NCBI GenBank assembly: GCA_003818285.1
Contig: RPRB01000024.1
Location: 1 to 38,596 of the forward strand
Origin: Myxococcaceae bacterium
GTDB taxonomy: Bacteria; Myxococcota; Myxococcia; Myxococcales; Myxococcaceae
Direction of reading: 5' to 3'
Length of the DNA: 38,596 nt
Each line of letters begins with the position of its first letter. Within the stretch, counting starts at the first letter, position 1. Shown here piece by piece: positions 8,967 through 17,608 of this stretch. A model generated the notes under the pieces. The model did no database searches and was not told where the DNA came from. It was given only the letters and a program-made list of their open reading frames with translations. Position numbers and translations under genes: made by a program.

Positions 8967-9794
8967 ATGAAGCTCCACAAGCTCAAGTTCGTCCTGCCCA
9001 ACCTGTTCACCGTCACGTCGATCTTCTGCGGGTTCTACGGCCTGACGCTCTGCGCAGGTGAGGCCAGCCCCTCCCAGCTCTATCAGGCCGCGCTGGCCAT
9101 CTTCTTCGCGATGTTCTTCGACGGGTTCGACGGCCGGGTGGCGCGCCTCACCCGGACCCAGAGCCAGTTCGGGGTGGAGCTGGACAGCCTGGCGGACGTG
9201 GTGTCCTTCGGGGTCGTCCCGGCGATGCTGGTGTACAAGTGGGCGCTGTCCTCGCTCGGGCTCGTGGGCCTGCTGGTCTCGTTCCTGTTCACCGCCTGCG
9301 GCGCCCTGCGGCTGGCACGGTTCAACGTGCTGGCCCACTCGACGGACCACTCCGGCAGCAGCCGGTTCTTCGTGGGCCTGCCGATCCCGCTCGCCGCGGG
9401 GATGATCGTGTCGATGGTCATCGCCCACCACGGGATGCGCGGCGGGGACCCGCTCGGCACCGGCGCCCGGGTCCCGATCGCCATCGTGGTCGCGGTGCTC
9501 TCCTTGCTGATGGTCTCGACGCTGCGTTACCGGACCTTCAAGGACGTGCGGCTGAACCGGAAGACGCTCAGCATCTTCATGCTGGTGTGCCTCAGCGGGG
9601 TGCTGGTGGCCACCCGCATCCATCCCTCGTACGTGCTGGTGGTGTACTTCGGCGCCTATCTCTTGCTGGGGTTCGTCGAGTCCGGCCTGTTGCTCGGGCG
9701 GCATCTCTCCGAGCGGCGTGAGGCAGGCGAGCCGGCGCCGGCGGAGGGGGTGCTCGAGGACGAGGACGAGGTGGACGAGCAGGATTTCCTGTAA
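8967..9794 (+). CDS. pssA: CDP-diacylglycerol-serine O-phosphatidyltransferase
   Basis: Inner-membrane enzyme joining CDP-diacylglycerol and serine to make phosphatidylserine, the precursor of phosphatidylethanolamine (275 aa). The CDP-alcohol phosphatidyltransferase signature is complete: Asp55-Gly56, Ala59-Arg60, Gly69, Asp73 and Asp77. Several hydrophobic helices follow, and the N-terminus KLKFVLPNLFTVTSIFCGF is characteristic of the small type II PssA. The tail after about 245 is acidic. GGAG precedes ATG 8967. It heads a probable operon with cinA (24 bp downstream). No psd decarboxylase gene is seen nearby. Phosphatidylglycerophosphate synthase shares the motif, but the N-terminal pattern favours PssA. 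Confidence 0.92.
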   Translation: MKLHKLKFVLPNLFTVTSIFCGFYGLTLCAGEASPSQLYQAALAIFFAMFFDGFDGRVARLTRTQSQFGVELDSLADVVSFGVVPAMLVYKWALSSLGLVGLLVSFLFTACGALRLARFNVLAHSTDHSGSSRFFVGLPIPLAAGMIVSMVIAHHGMRGGDPLGTGARVPIAIVVAVLSLLMVSTLRYRTFKDVRLNRKTLSIFMLVCLSGVLVATRIHPSYVLVVYFGAYLLLGFVESGLLLGRHLSERREAGEPAPAEGVLEDEDEVDEQDFL

Positions 9795-9818
9795 GCCGGC
9801 GTCCCCGGACTCCCTGGC

Positions 9819-11075
9819 ATGCGCATCGAGGCACTCTGTACCGGTGACGAGCTGCTCACCGGCGTCACCACCGACACCAACAGCACCTGGTTCCAGCAGC
9901 GACTGCTCGAGCACGGCGAGCAGATCGCCCGCACCACGGTGGTGGGGGACGTGCGGGAGGAGATCCTGGAGGCGCTGCGGACGCTCTCCGGCCGGGCGGA
10001 CGCGGTGCTGGTCTCGGGAGGTCTCGGACCCACCGCGGACGATCTCACCGCCGAGGTGGCGGCGCAGGCGGCGGGCGTGCCGCTGGTGATCCACGAGGGC
10101 GCGCTGGCCGCGCTCCGAGAGCGGTTCGCGAAGCGCGGGCTGGCCATCACCGAGAACAACATGAAGCAGGTGATGGTGCCGGCCGGGTCGGAGGTGGTGC
10201 TGAACCCGGCGGGCAGCGCGCCGATGTTCATCCTCCGCCTGGGGAAGGCGGTGCTGTTCTTCGTCCCGGGGGTCCCGCGCGAGTACCGGGCGCTGGTGGA
10301 GACGGCGGTGCTCCCCCGCATCGATGCGCTCCGGGCCGAGCGGGGAGAGACCGGCTTTCGCGCGCTGCGGTTGTTGAAGACGGTGTTTCTGCCCGAGTCG
10401 CACCTCGACGCGCGGGTGCGGCCACTGCTCGCGCTGCACCCCCGGGTCACCTTCGGCTTCCGGACCCACTTCCCCGAGAACCACCTCAAGCTCATGGCCG
10501 AGGGCCGGTCGCCGGAGGAGGCCCGGGAAGTCCTCGAGGCGGCCGATGCCGCGGCCCGGCCGCTCCTGGGGGACCACCTCTTCGGGGTCGACGACGAGAC
10601 CATGGCCGGGGTGGTGGGGCGGCAGCTGCTGTCGCGTCGGGAGACGCTCGCGCTGGCCGAGAGCTGCACCGGCGGCCGCATCGGCGACATGCTGACCGAC
10701 GTTCCCGGGGCGAGCGCGTACTTCCTGGGGAGCGCGGTGGCCTACGCCAATGACCTCAAGGAGCGCTGGGTCTCGGTGGCCCACACCACGCTGGTCGAGA
10801 ACGGCGCGGTCTCGCAGATGGTCGCGGGGGAGATGGCCCGCGGCGCACGGCGGAGCGCGGAGAGCACCTGGGCGCTGTCGGTGACCGGCATCGCCGGGCC
10901 GGACGGCGGGACGCCGGAGAAGCCGGTGGGCACGGTGTTCATCGGGCTCGACGGCCCTGACGGGACCGAGGTCCACGCGCACCGCTTCCATGGCGACCGG
11001 GAGTGGGTCCGGAGCGCGAGCGCGTACGCCGCCCTGGACTGGCTGCGGCTGCGGACCCGGGGCTCCGCCTCGTGA
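9819..11075 (+). CDS. cinA: CinA family protein (NMN amidohydrolase domain)
   Basis: A 418-aa two-domain CinA. The N-terminal MoCF-like domain (about 1-170) carries TGDELLTG and GGLGPTADD (67-75), associated in the family with ADP-ribose pyrophosphatase or COG1058 activity. The C-terminal PncC domain (about 255-415) carries LAESCTGG with the conserved Ser and SVTGIAGPDGG, matching nicotinamide mononucleotide deamidase, which recycles NMN in NAD metabolism. Historical names link it to competence and DNA damage; recA, often its operon partner in Firmicutes, lies about 3 kb away and not in this operon. Its TGA overlaps the GTG start of the next gene (GTGA), suggesting coupling. Confidence 0.95.
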   Translation: MRIEALCTGDELLTGVTTDTNSTWFQQRLLEHGEQIARTTVVGDVREEILEALRTLSGRADAVLVSGGLGPTADDLTAEVAAQAAGVPLVIHEGALAALRERFAKRGLAITENNMKQVMVPAGSEVVLNPAGSAPMFILRLGKAVLFFVPGVPREYRALVETAVLPRIDALRAERGETGFRALRLLKTVFLPESHLDARVRPLLALHPRVTFGFRTHFPENHLKLMAEGRSPEEAREVLEAADAAARPLLGDHLFGVDDETMAGVVGRQLLSRRETLALAESCTGGRIGDMLTDVPGASAYFLGSAVAYANDLKERWVSVAHTTLVENGAVSQMVAGEMARGARRSAESTWALSVTGIAGPDGGTPEKPVGTVFIGLDGPDGTEVHAHRFHGDREWVRSASAYAALDWLRLRTRGSAS

Positions 11076-12412
11076 CGGCGCCGGCCCGACCGAGCTCCAC
11101 GTCGGAGGTGGCGGTGTGGAGCTGGATCCGGGCGTACCGGACCGAGCTCCTGATCTTCGTGGTCAGCCTCTTCGCGCTGGCCTGCTTCAGCGGCCCCCGC
11201 TTCCTCCGCCAGAGCGCGGCTCCGCACTTCGTCTATCAGGCGAAGGCCTTCCTCGAGGGCCGGCTGGACGTCGACCCCGAGGTGCTGCCCAACCTCGAGG
11301 ACTGGGCCTGCGTCCGCGAGGCGGGCGCGGCGAAGCGCCGCTGCACTGGCCCCGTGCTCCCGACGGATCGCTGGTACGTGAGCTTCCCGGCGTTCCCCGC
11401 GGTGGTGATGCTGCCCTTCGTCGCGGTCAACGGGTACCAGCTCAACGACACGAGCTTCGGGGTCATCCTGGGGGCGCTGGCGATCACCCTGTTCTATGTG
11501 ATGGCGCGCTCGCTCGTGCGGCGGGGAGAGCTGCACCGGACCGAGCAGGAAGCGCTGGTGCTGGCGGGGGTGCTCGGCTTCGGGACGCTCTTCTTCTCCT
11601 GCGCCATCCGGGGCGAGGTCTGGTTCCTGGCCGAGGTGATGGGGGTCGTTCTCACCTGCCTCTACCTGCAAGCGGCGACCGGGGCGGCCCGGCCGGTGCT
11701 GGCCGGTGCGCTGTGGTCGATGGCGACGCTGACGCGGACGCCGCTGGTCTTCACCGGGCTCTACTTTCTGCTCGAGGTGCTGACGCCGGGGCCGGCCGGA
11801 CGCCTCGAGCAGCTCCGCGTGGCGCTGCGCCAGCCGAGGCGCTGGCTGCGGCCGGTGCTCCTCTTCGCTGCCGGGGCCGCACCGCTCGCGCTCCTGGCGA
11901 TGGTCTTCAACGTGGCGCGGTTCGGGAGCCCGGGCGAGTTCGGGCACAGCTTCCTCTACGACAACCGGGTGAATGCAGACATCGACACCCACGGCCTGTT
12001 CAGCCCGGTGTACCTGGCGCGGAACCTCGAGGCGGCGTTCCTGATGCTGCCCCGGGTGCAGGTGTCGCCCTTCAAGCTCGGCTACGACCCGCGGGGACTG
12101 TCGATGCTGGTGACGATGCCCTGGCTGGTGCTGCTCGTGTTCCCGAGGACGCGCCCCCGGCTGCACTGGCCGGTGTGGCTCACCGTGGCCGTGACCGCGC
12201 TGCCCGGGCTCTTCTACCAGAACACCGGGTACATGCAGTTCGGGTTCCGGTTCAGTCTCGACTACATCCCGTACCTGGTCCTGCTGCTCGGCCTGTCGGG
12301 CTGGTCGTTCCGGAGGCCGCTGGTGCAGGCGCTGATCGGCGCGGCGGTGGTGGTGAACACCTGGGGCGCGCTGGCCTTCAAGGGGTACACCGAGCTGGTC
12401 CGGCGGCTCTGA
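11072..12412 (+). CDS. Multi-pass membrane protein, GT39/ArnT-like
   Basis: A polytopic protein of 446 aa with about ten hydrophobic segments. GTG 11072, within the cinA stop (GTGA), is chosen; an upstream extension would be antisense-like and charged. After the first membrane segment (about 26-40) comes PHFVYQAKAFLEGRLDV, resembling the first periplasmic loop of polyprenyl-phosphate sugar glycosyltransferases (GT39/ArnT/DUF2029 group). A later loop has NTGYMQFGFRFSLDYIPYL, also reminiscent of that group. Substrate cannot be inferred. The tight linkage to pssA and cinA suggests envelope or lipid-linked glycan work, but this is inference. Confidence 0.8.
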   Translation: MTAPARPSSTSEVAVWSWIRAYRTELLIFVVSLFALACFSGPRFLRQSAAPHFVYQAKAFLEGRLDVDPEVLPNLEDWACVREAGAAKRRCTGPVLPTDRWYVSFPAFPAVVMLPFVAVNGYQLNDTSFGVILGALAITLFYVMARSLVRRGELHRTEQEALVLAGVLGFGTLFFSCAIRGEVWFLAEVMGVVLTCLYLQAATGAARPVLAGALWSMATLTRTPLVFTGLYFLLEVLTPGPAGRLEQLRVALRQPRRWLRPVLLFAAGAAPLALLAMVFNVARFGSPGEFGHSFLYDNRVNADIDTHGLFSPVYLARNLEAAFLMLPRVQVSPFKLGYDPRGLSMLVTMPWLVLLVFPRTRPRLHWPVWLTVAVTALPGLFYQNTGYMQFGFRFSLDYIPYLVLLLGLSGWSFRRPLVQALIGAAVVVNTWGALAFKGYTELVRRL

Positions 12413-12428
12413 TCGCGGAAACCGAGGG

Positions 12429-12947
12429 TTGACTTCGGGGCAGGGCAGCCGCATCGAGAGATCCGTGGCGGAGATCGGCATTCCGAAGCGGTGGCACACC
12501 CGCGAGGACAGCGGGCTGGTGCTCGACCGCGAGCTGAACTGGATCCACGACGGCGAGCGGATCACCCACCCGAAGATCATCGAGGCCTTCAACCAGGGGC
12601 TGGTGCCCACCGGCGACGGGCGGTTCCAGCTCCGGCTCGGGAACGACTGGGCGTACGTGACGGTGGAGGGCGCGGCCTACCGCGTGAACGCGATCGACAC
12701 CGACGACTCCCGGGTGTACCTCCGGCTGAGCGACCGGACCGGCGAGGCGCTCGACACGTCGACGCTCAGCCTCGGCGACGACGGCGTGCTCACCGCCCGG
12801 GTGAAGGGCGGCCGCGCCGAGGCCCGGTTCTCGCGTGACGCGCAGTTCGCGCTCGGGCAGCTGCTCGTCCCGGAGGGGAGCGGCTGGGTTCTGGTTCTCC
12901 CCGACGCGCGGATCGCGATACCGTTCGATCCCTCCCCGCGGGGGTAG
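12429..12947 (+). CDS. DUF1285-like protein
   Basis: A soluble protein of up to 172 aa, rich in beta strands. The segment from about residue 37 (WIHDGERITHPKIIEAFNQG, then DGRFQLRLGNDWAYVTVEG) fits the DUF1285 pattern of hypothetical proteins, whose function is unknown. No signal peptide or membrane segment is visible. TTG 12429, 16 bp after the preceding stop, is the longest start; GTG 12465, with GAGAGA just upstream, is an equally good alternative and would give 160 aa. It is the last gene of the pssA-cinA operon. Confidence 0.7.
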   Translation: MTSGQGSRIERSVAEIGIPKRWHTREDSGLVLDRELNWIHDGERITHPKIIEAFNQGLVPTGDGRFQLRLGNDWAYVTVEGAAYRVNAIDTDDSRVYLRLSDRTGEALDTSTLSLGDDGVLTARVKGGRAEARFSRDAQFALGQLLVPEGSGWVLVLPDARIAIPFDPSPRG

Positions 12948-12986
12948 ACACGCGGAGGCCGGACCCGTCGCGCTGAGCGCCCGCGC

Positions 12987-13976
12987 TTACACGGTGTGCG
13001 CCACGGCGTCGGCGAGGTGCTTCGAGAACGTCGTCGGGTCGATGTTCCCGCCGCAGACGATGACTCCAATGCGCTTGCCGGCAAGGCGCTCGCGCAGCGG
13101 TCCGAGCAGCGCCGCCGTGGCAGCCGCTCCGGCGGGCTCGGTCACCAGCTTCGCCGAGGCGAACAGGAGCAGCATCGCGTCCCGGAGCTCGTCGTCGTTC
13201 ACGTACACCAGCTCGTCCAGGAAGCGCCGGCAGAGCTCGAAGCTGTAGGGCGCGGCGTGCGGCGCGCCGAGGCTGTCGGCGATGGTCCGGACCGCGTCGA
13301 TGGCCTGCGGTGAGCCCTCGGCGAAGCTCCGGTGCATCGAGTCCGCCCCGGTGGGCTCGACGCCGAACACCTGACAGCGGGGGAGCAGCTGCTTCACCGC
13401 CGAGGCCATCCCGGCCGCGAGGCCTCCCCCACCGATGGGAATGATGACCGCATCGAGCGCCCCCGCCTGCTCCACCAGCTCCAGTCCCACAGTCGCCGTG
13501 CCGAGGGCCGTCTTCGGTCCCTCGAACGGGTGAACGAACGTCCGTCCCTCGGTGGACACGATCTCCCGCACCCGGGGGAACGCCTGGTGGACGTTGTCCA
13601 CGTGGACCACCTCGGCCCCGAGCTCGCGGCATCCCGCCACCCGGAACGGGTTCGCGCTCTTCGGCATGACGACCTTCGCGCTCGTTCCGAGGACGCGGGC
13701 CGCGTAGGCGGTGGCCATCGCATGATTCCCGGCCGAGACGCAGGTCACCCCGCGGGCCAGCTCCTCGGGCGAGAGGTCGAGCATCACGCAGAGCGCCCCC
13801 CGCGGCTTGAAGCTTCCCGTGTGCTGGAAGAGCTCCTCCTTGAGGATGAGCTCGGTTCTTCCCAGCCGGCGCTCGACCAGCGGGGACGAGAGGCGACGCA
13901 CCGGCGTGGTCACGACTAGGTCCCCGAGTCGCGCCCGCGCCGCACGCACGGCATCGAGGGTAGGGGCATCGGCCAT
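12987..13976 (-). CDS. Threonine/serine dehydratase (PLP fold-type II)
   Basis: A 329-aa enzyme expected to deaminate threonine to 2-oxobutanoate and/or serine to pyruvate. PLP lysine is Lys57 in TGSFKPRGA; SAGNHA (81-86) binds the substrate; GGGG (182-185) binds the cofactor phosphate; CGGNID is near the C-terminus. No ACT or other regulatory domain follows, so it is the short catabolic (TdcB-like) or serine-racemase-like class and not the feedback-regulated biosynthetic IlvA. The exact substrate is not decidable from sequence. Upstream (13977-14159) contains palindromes that could be an operator. It is the last of three reverse-strand genes after plsC and recA. Confidence 0.9.
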   Translation of the reverse strand: MADAPTLDAVRAARARLGDLVVTTPVRRLSSPLVERRLGRTELILKEELFQHTGSFKPRGALCVMLDLSPEELARGVTCVSAGNHAMATAYAARVLGTSAKVVMPKSANPFRVAGCRELGAEVVHVDNVHQAFPRVREIVSTEGRTFVHPFEGPKTALGTATVGLELVEQAGALDAVIIPIGGGGLAAGMASAVKQLLPRCQVFGVEPTGADSMHRSFAEGSPQAIDAVRTIADSLGAPHAAPYSFELCRRFLDELVYVNDDELRDAMLLLFASAKLVTEPAGAAATAALLGPLRERLAGKRIGVIVCGGNIDPTTFSKHLADAVAHTV

Positions 13977-13996
13977 GCGGCCGACTTTACGCCGAA

Positions 13997-14140
13997 ACCA
14001 CCTGGATCGATCCGTCCCTCGCTTGCCCTCGCGGCCGATCCCCGCGTCGCTCCTCCGTCACGTGACGACGGCCACGCTCCGTCGTCGCTCCTAGGCCTCG
14101 GCCGCGATTGCGGCACGATCATCCGGTCAATCCAGGTGGT
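13997..14140. promoter_or_regulatory. Inverted and direct repeats upstream of the dehydratase gene
   Basis: Three nested elements are visible. An 11-bp perfect inverted repeat spans 13997-14007 and 14130-14140. A perfect 12-bp palindrome, CGTCACGTGACG, is at 14056-14067. It is flanked by a 10-bp direct repeat, CGTCGCTCCT, at 14045-14054 and 14083-14092. The palindrome is about 80 bp before the dehydratase start, a plausible operator position. A short hairpin, GCCGC/GCGGC at 14101-14114, could end recA transcripts. Confidence 0.45.
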
Positions 14141-14159
14141 CTCGCCGTTACTGCAACGC

Positions 14160-15194
14160 TCAGGCGGCGGCCGGCTCTGCCACGCTCGACGGCGGGGCGG
14201 GGCGGATCTCCGCGGCCAGGATGCGCGCCACGAGCGACTCGAGCGCGGGGGGCCGCTCGCGCAGCCACTCCACCGCGCGCTCCCGGCCCTGGCCGATGCG
14301 CTCTCCGTCGAGCAGGAAGTGGCTGCCGGACTTCTCGGCCAGTCCGAGCGTGACCGCCAGGTCCAGCGCCTCACCGGGCCGGCTGATCCCCTGGCCATAG
14401 AGGACGTCGAACTCGGTCTCCTGGAATGGCGGCGCCACCTTGTTCTTCACCACCTTCACCCGGGTGCGCGTGCCGACGACCGTGTCTCCGTCCTTGAGGT
14501 GTCCGAGACGGCGGATCTCCAGCCGCACCGAGGCATAGAACTTGAGGGCGTTGCCACCGGTGGTGGTCTCGGGGTTGCCGAAGACCACGCCGATCTTCAT
14601 CCGGATCTGGTTGATGAAGAAGATGACCGTGCCGCTCTTGCCCACCGCGCCGGTGAGCTTCCGGAGCGCCTGGCTCATGAGGCGCGCCTGCACGCCCATG
14701 TGGGCATCCCCCATCTCACCCTCGATCTCCGCCCGGGGGACCAGCGCGGCGACCGAGTCCACTACCACCAGGTCCACGGCGCCGCTCCGCACCAGCTGCT
14801 CGGTGATCTCCAGCGCCTGCTCGCCGGTGTCGGGCTGGCTGACCAGGAGGTCTTCCACCCGGACCCCGAGTCTGCGCGCGTAGCTCACGTCCAGCGCGTG
14901 CTCGGCGTCGACGAAGGCGGCAACCCCGCCCTGGGCCTGCACCTGAGCGATGGCGTGCAGGGCGAGGGTGGTCTTGCCGGACGCCTCGTTGCCGAAGACC
15001 TCGATGACCCGCCCGCGCGGGTAGCCGCCGACGCCCAGGGCCCGGTCGAGGCCCACCGAGCCGGTGGGGATGACCGCGACCGGCGCGACCTCGCCGTCGC
15101 GCCCGAGTTGCATGATCGCGCCCTTCCCGAACTGCTTCTCGATCGCCGCGACCGCGGCGGCCACCGCCTTCAGCTTCTCGCTCACCTTCCCCAC
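14160..15194 (-). CDS. recA: Recombinase RecA
   Basis: A 344-aa DNA-dependent ATPase for homologous recombination and LexA cleavage. Walker A is GNEASGKT (68-75), where E. coli has GPESSGKT. Catalytic Glu98 is in VDAEHALD, Walker B is at 141-151 ([11 protein letters not shown]), loop L1 is [10 protein letters not shown] and loop L2 has [20 protein letters not shown]. The core is therefore complete. The C-terminus (about 325-344) is Pro/Ala-rich with only one Glu, lacking the acidic tail that restrains E. coli RecA. Start is GTG 15194 with GGAGG (15205-15201) six bases upstream. A dyad next to the ribosome-binding site may be a LexA operator. No recX follows. Confidence 0.96.
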   Translation of the reverse strand: MGKVSEKLKAVAAAVAAIEKQFGKGAIMQLGRDGEVAPVAVIPTGSVGLDRALGVGGYPRGRVIEVFGNEASGKTTLALHAIAQVQAQGGVAAFVDAEHALDVSYARRLGVRVEDLLVSQPDTGEQALEITEQLVRSGAVDLVVVDSVAALVPRAEIEGEMGDAHMGVQARLMSQALRKLTGAVGKSGTVIFFINQIRMKIGVVFGNPETTTGGNALKFYASVRLEIRRLGHLKDGDTVVGTRTRVKVVKNKVAPPFQETEFDVLYGQGISRPGEALDLAVTLGLAEKSGSHFLLDGERIGQGRERAVEWLRERPPALESLVARILAAEIRPAPPSSVAEPAAA

Positions 15195-15205
15195 ACGAGA
15201 CCTCC

Positions 15206-15224
15206 ACCTGTCGGATGTTCAGGT
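15206..15224 (-). promoter_or_regulatory. Candidate SOS (LexA) operator before recA
   Basis: The dyad ACCTG-N9-CAGGT lies directly upstream of the recA ribosome-binding site and contains TGTTCAGG on the forward strand. It resembles the box reported for Myxococcus xanthus SOS genes, which ends in YGTTCAGS after a CTR start, but the spacing is one base shorter. The assignment rests on position and partial motif match. Confidence 0.45.
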
Positions 15225-15328
15225 CCGGGAGAGCAAGAGACGGGCCGGCGGCTGCCCAACGGAACGCGTCGCGGGACCATCCACGGGCCCGGTCTCGAAC
15301 GCCCGTGCCGGCGGACGCTCCGCCGAGA

Positions 15329-16105
15329 TCAGCCGGTCGTGCGCTCGGCCCGGACGGGAGCGCTCGCCTGCTGCGGGTCGCTGCGCGCGAGAGAGGCATG
15401 GAGCGCGACCACGGCCTCCCTCGTCTGGTGGACCAGCTGGTCACGCCGATCCAGGCCCATCCCCTCGGTGACGATGGGCGCGCCGATGGCCATCCGCACC
15501 ATCCCGGGCCGGAACGGCCGCAGGTGGGCGGGCATGCACCGCATCGAGCCCTCGATGGCGATGGGGACGATGGGCACGCCGGCCTGGAGCGCGAGCACGA
15601 ACGGGCCCTTCTTGAAGGGAAGGATGCGCCCGTCGCGCGAGCGGGTCCCCTCGGGGTAGGCGAGGAGCGAGATGCCACCCCGCACCCGCTCGGCAGCGGC
15701 GTTCAGGGAGCCGACTGCCTGCGTGCTGTTGCTCCGGTCGACGAAGACCATGCCGGTCCAGGACATGTACCAGCCGAGGAAGGGGACCTTGCGAAGCGTG
15801 TGCTTGGCGATGAATCGGAGATCCACCGGCAGCACCGCGAACGCCGCGGGGATGTCCAGCGACGACTGGTGGTTCATGACGTAGATGGCTGGACCACCCG
15901 CCAGCGCGTCCGGCGAGCCCTGGACGCGGAGGTCGGCGCCGGCGAGCCGGAGCATTCCCGGACCCCAGTACTTGCGCGCGAAGCGGAGAGGCAGAGACGA
16001 GTCGCGGCGGACCGTGCCCAGGATCAGCGCTGCGGGGATCCAGAAGATGGACCACAGCGCCATCCCGGCATACCGGAGGAGGCTGGAGAGTCTGTTCAGT
16101 ACCAT
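15329..16105 (-). CDS. plsC: 1-acyl-sn-glycerol-3-phosphate acyltransferase
   Basis: A 258-aa membrane-associated acyltransferase converting lysophosphatidate to phosphatidate. The NHQSSLD motif gives the catalytic HX4D pair His79 and Asp84; PEGTRS (151-156) is the glycerol-phosphate binding motif, followed by VPIVPIAIEG. One hydrophobic segment (about 12-31) should anchor it to the inner membrane. ATG 16105 is chosen because the upstream reading frame turns into the shadow of the divergent NADH dehydrogenase gene. It ends 134 bp before recA on the same strand. Its start is 54 bp from that of the NADH dehydrogenase gene, a shared promoter region. Confidence 0.93.
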   Translation of the reverse strand: MVLNRLSSLLRYAGMALWSIFWIPAALILGTVRRDSSLPLRFARKYWGPGMLRLAGADLRVQGSPDALAGGPAIYVMNHQSSLDIPAAFAVLPVDLRFIAKHTLRKVPFLGWYMSWTGMVFVDRSNSTQAVGSLNAAAERVRGGISLLAYPEGTRSRDGRILPFKKGPFVLALQAGVPIVPIAIEGSMRCMPAHLRPFRPGMVRMAIGAPIVTEGMGLDRRDQLVHQTREAVVALHASLARSDPQQASAPVRAERTTG

Positions 16106-16159
16106 CGGAACTCGAACGCGTTGACTTCGGGTCCCCTGGTTCGCACATCCGGGACAGCG

Positions 16160-17530
16160 ATGGAACCCGACCGGCGACCCCACGTGGTGATTGTCGGGGC
16201 CGGTTTCGCCGGTCTCGAGGCGGCCAAGCTCCTTGGCCGGCGCGATGACGTCCGGGTGACAGTCGTCGACCGCCGCAACCATCACCTCTTTCAGCCGCTG
16301 GTCTACCAGGTGGCGACGGCAGCGCTGGACCCGAGCGACGTGGCCGCGCCGATCCGCGCCGTCCTGCGTCGGGCTCGCAACACCGAGGTGGTGCTGGCGG
16401 AGGTCTCCGCCATCGACCGCGCGGGGCGGACGGTGCAGTTCGCCGATGGAGACTCGGTCGATTACGACCATCTGATCGTCGCGACGGGAGCGCAGGACAA
16501 CTACTTCGGCCACCCCGACTGGGCCGAGTACGCCCCCGGGATGAAGAGCATCGAGGACGCGCTCGAGGTGCGTCGCCGCGTTCTCTTCGCCTTCGAGGAG
16601 GCCGAGCGCGAGAAGGACGAGGCCCGGCGCCGCGCCTGGATGACGTTTGTCATCATCGGCGGCGGTCCCACGGGCGTGGAGCTGGCGGGTTCGCTCAGCG
16701 AGATGGCGCACCGGGCCCTTCCCCGGGACTTCCGCCACATCGACACCCACTCCGCGCGGATCATCCTCGTCGAGGGGCTCGACCGGTTGCTGCCGGCGTA
16801 CTCCGAGCGGCTCAGCGCCCGCGCCAAGCGGGTCCTGGAGAAGCTGCAGATCCAGGTGCGGCTCGGGACGCGGGTGACGGCGATCGATGACGAGGCGGTG
16901 TTCCTGGGCTCCGAGCGGATCGAGACCCGGACGGTCCTCTGGGGCGCGGGCGTCTCGCCCTCGCCGCTGGGGAAGATGCTGAGCGGCCCGGTGAACCGGG
17001 CGGGGCAGGTCGAGGTGACACCCGAGCTGACCTTGCCGGGAGACCCGCGGGTCTACGTGGTCGGAGACCTGGCAGCGGTCAGCCAGGACGGCCAGCAGGT
17101 CCCGGGACTCGCTCCGGCGGCGATGCAGATGGGGCGGTCGGCGGCCCGGAACATCCTGCGCCGCGTGAACGGCAAGCCGGTCGAGCCGTTCCGTTACCTG
17201 GACAAGGGATCCTTCGCGGTCATCGGTCGCGGGGCGGCGGTGGGCTCGATCTTCTCGAAGCTCGAGGTGAGCGGGCTGATCGCCTGGTTCATCTGGGCCA
17301 CGGTCCACCTCCTGTACCTGGTGGGGTTCAGGAGCCGGATCGCGGTGATGTTCACCTGGCTCTACTCGTACCTGACCTGGCGGCGCGTCGCGCGGCTCAT
17401 CACTTTCTCGCCCTGGCTGCGGCGGTGGGAGAGCGCGGGACGTGCCGGGCAGTCAGCGGCGACCGGCAGGGGCTCGGTCCCGGCCGCCAGCGCAGCCCCC
17501 GTCCCGGTTCACGCGGCGCCGGAGCGCTGA
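16160..17530 (+). CDS. ndh: Type II NADH:quinone oxidoreductase
   Basis: A 456-aa FAD enzyme passing electrons from NADH to membrane quinone without proton pumping. The first dinucleotide motif GAGFAG is at 13-18 (FAD), the second IIGGGPTG at 165-172 (NADH). QPLVYQVATAAL (45-56) is the NDH-2 quinone-site signature, and VYVVGDLAA (298-306) is the FAD-ribityl motif. The C-terminal amphipathic helices (about 371-415) attach it to the membrane. A low-complexity Ala/Pro tail of about 30 residues ends the protein. ATG 16160 is the first start giving the normal N-terminus. It is divergent from plsC and convergent with comM. Confidence 0.92.
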   Translation: MEPDRRPHVVIVGAGFAGLEAAKLLGRRDDVRVTVVDRRNHHLFQPLVYQVATAALDPSDVAAPIRAVLRRARNTEVVLAEVSAIDRAGRTVQFADGDSVDYDHLIVATGAQDNYFGHPDWAEYAPGMKSIEDALEVRRRVLFAFEEAEREKDEARRRAWMTFVIIGGGPTGVELAGSLSEMAHRALPRDFRHIDTHSARIILVEGLDRLLPAYSERLSARAKRVLEKLQIQVRLGTRVTAIDDEAVFLGSERIETRTVLWGAGVSPSPLGKMLSGPVNRAGQVEVTPELTLPGDPRVYVVGDLAAVSQDGQQVPGLAPAAMQMGRSAARNILRRVNGKPVEPFRYLDKGSFAVIGRGAAVGSIFSKLEVSGLIAWFIWATVHLLYLVGFRSRIAVMFTWLYSYLTWRRVARLITFSPWLRRWESAGRAGQSAATGRGSVPAASAAPVPVHAAPER

Positions 17531-17608
17531 ATCTCGCGACGCCCACGGCCCGGGGCATGCAGCGCGCCCGGCCCGCCGCGGCCAGCAGACCGCGCGGGCG
17601 GCATCCGA

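Noticed and set aside
8274-10991. Antisense open frame across the hydrolase, pssA and cinA genes
   Set aside because: It spans three well-supported genes and has no domain; explained by GC bias in the third codon position.
17531-17608. GC-rich dyads between the convergent NADH dehydrogenase and comM genes as a terminator
   Set aside because: The stems are short and imperfect with no T-run; at this GC content such dyads are common by chance.
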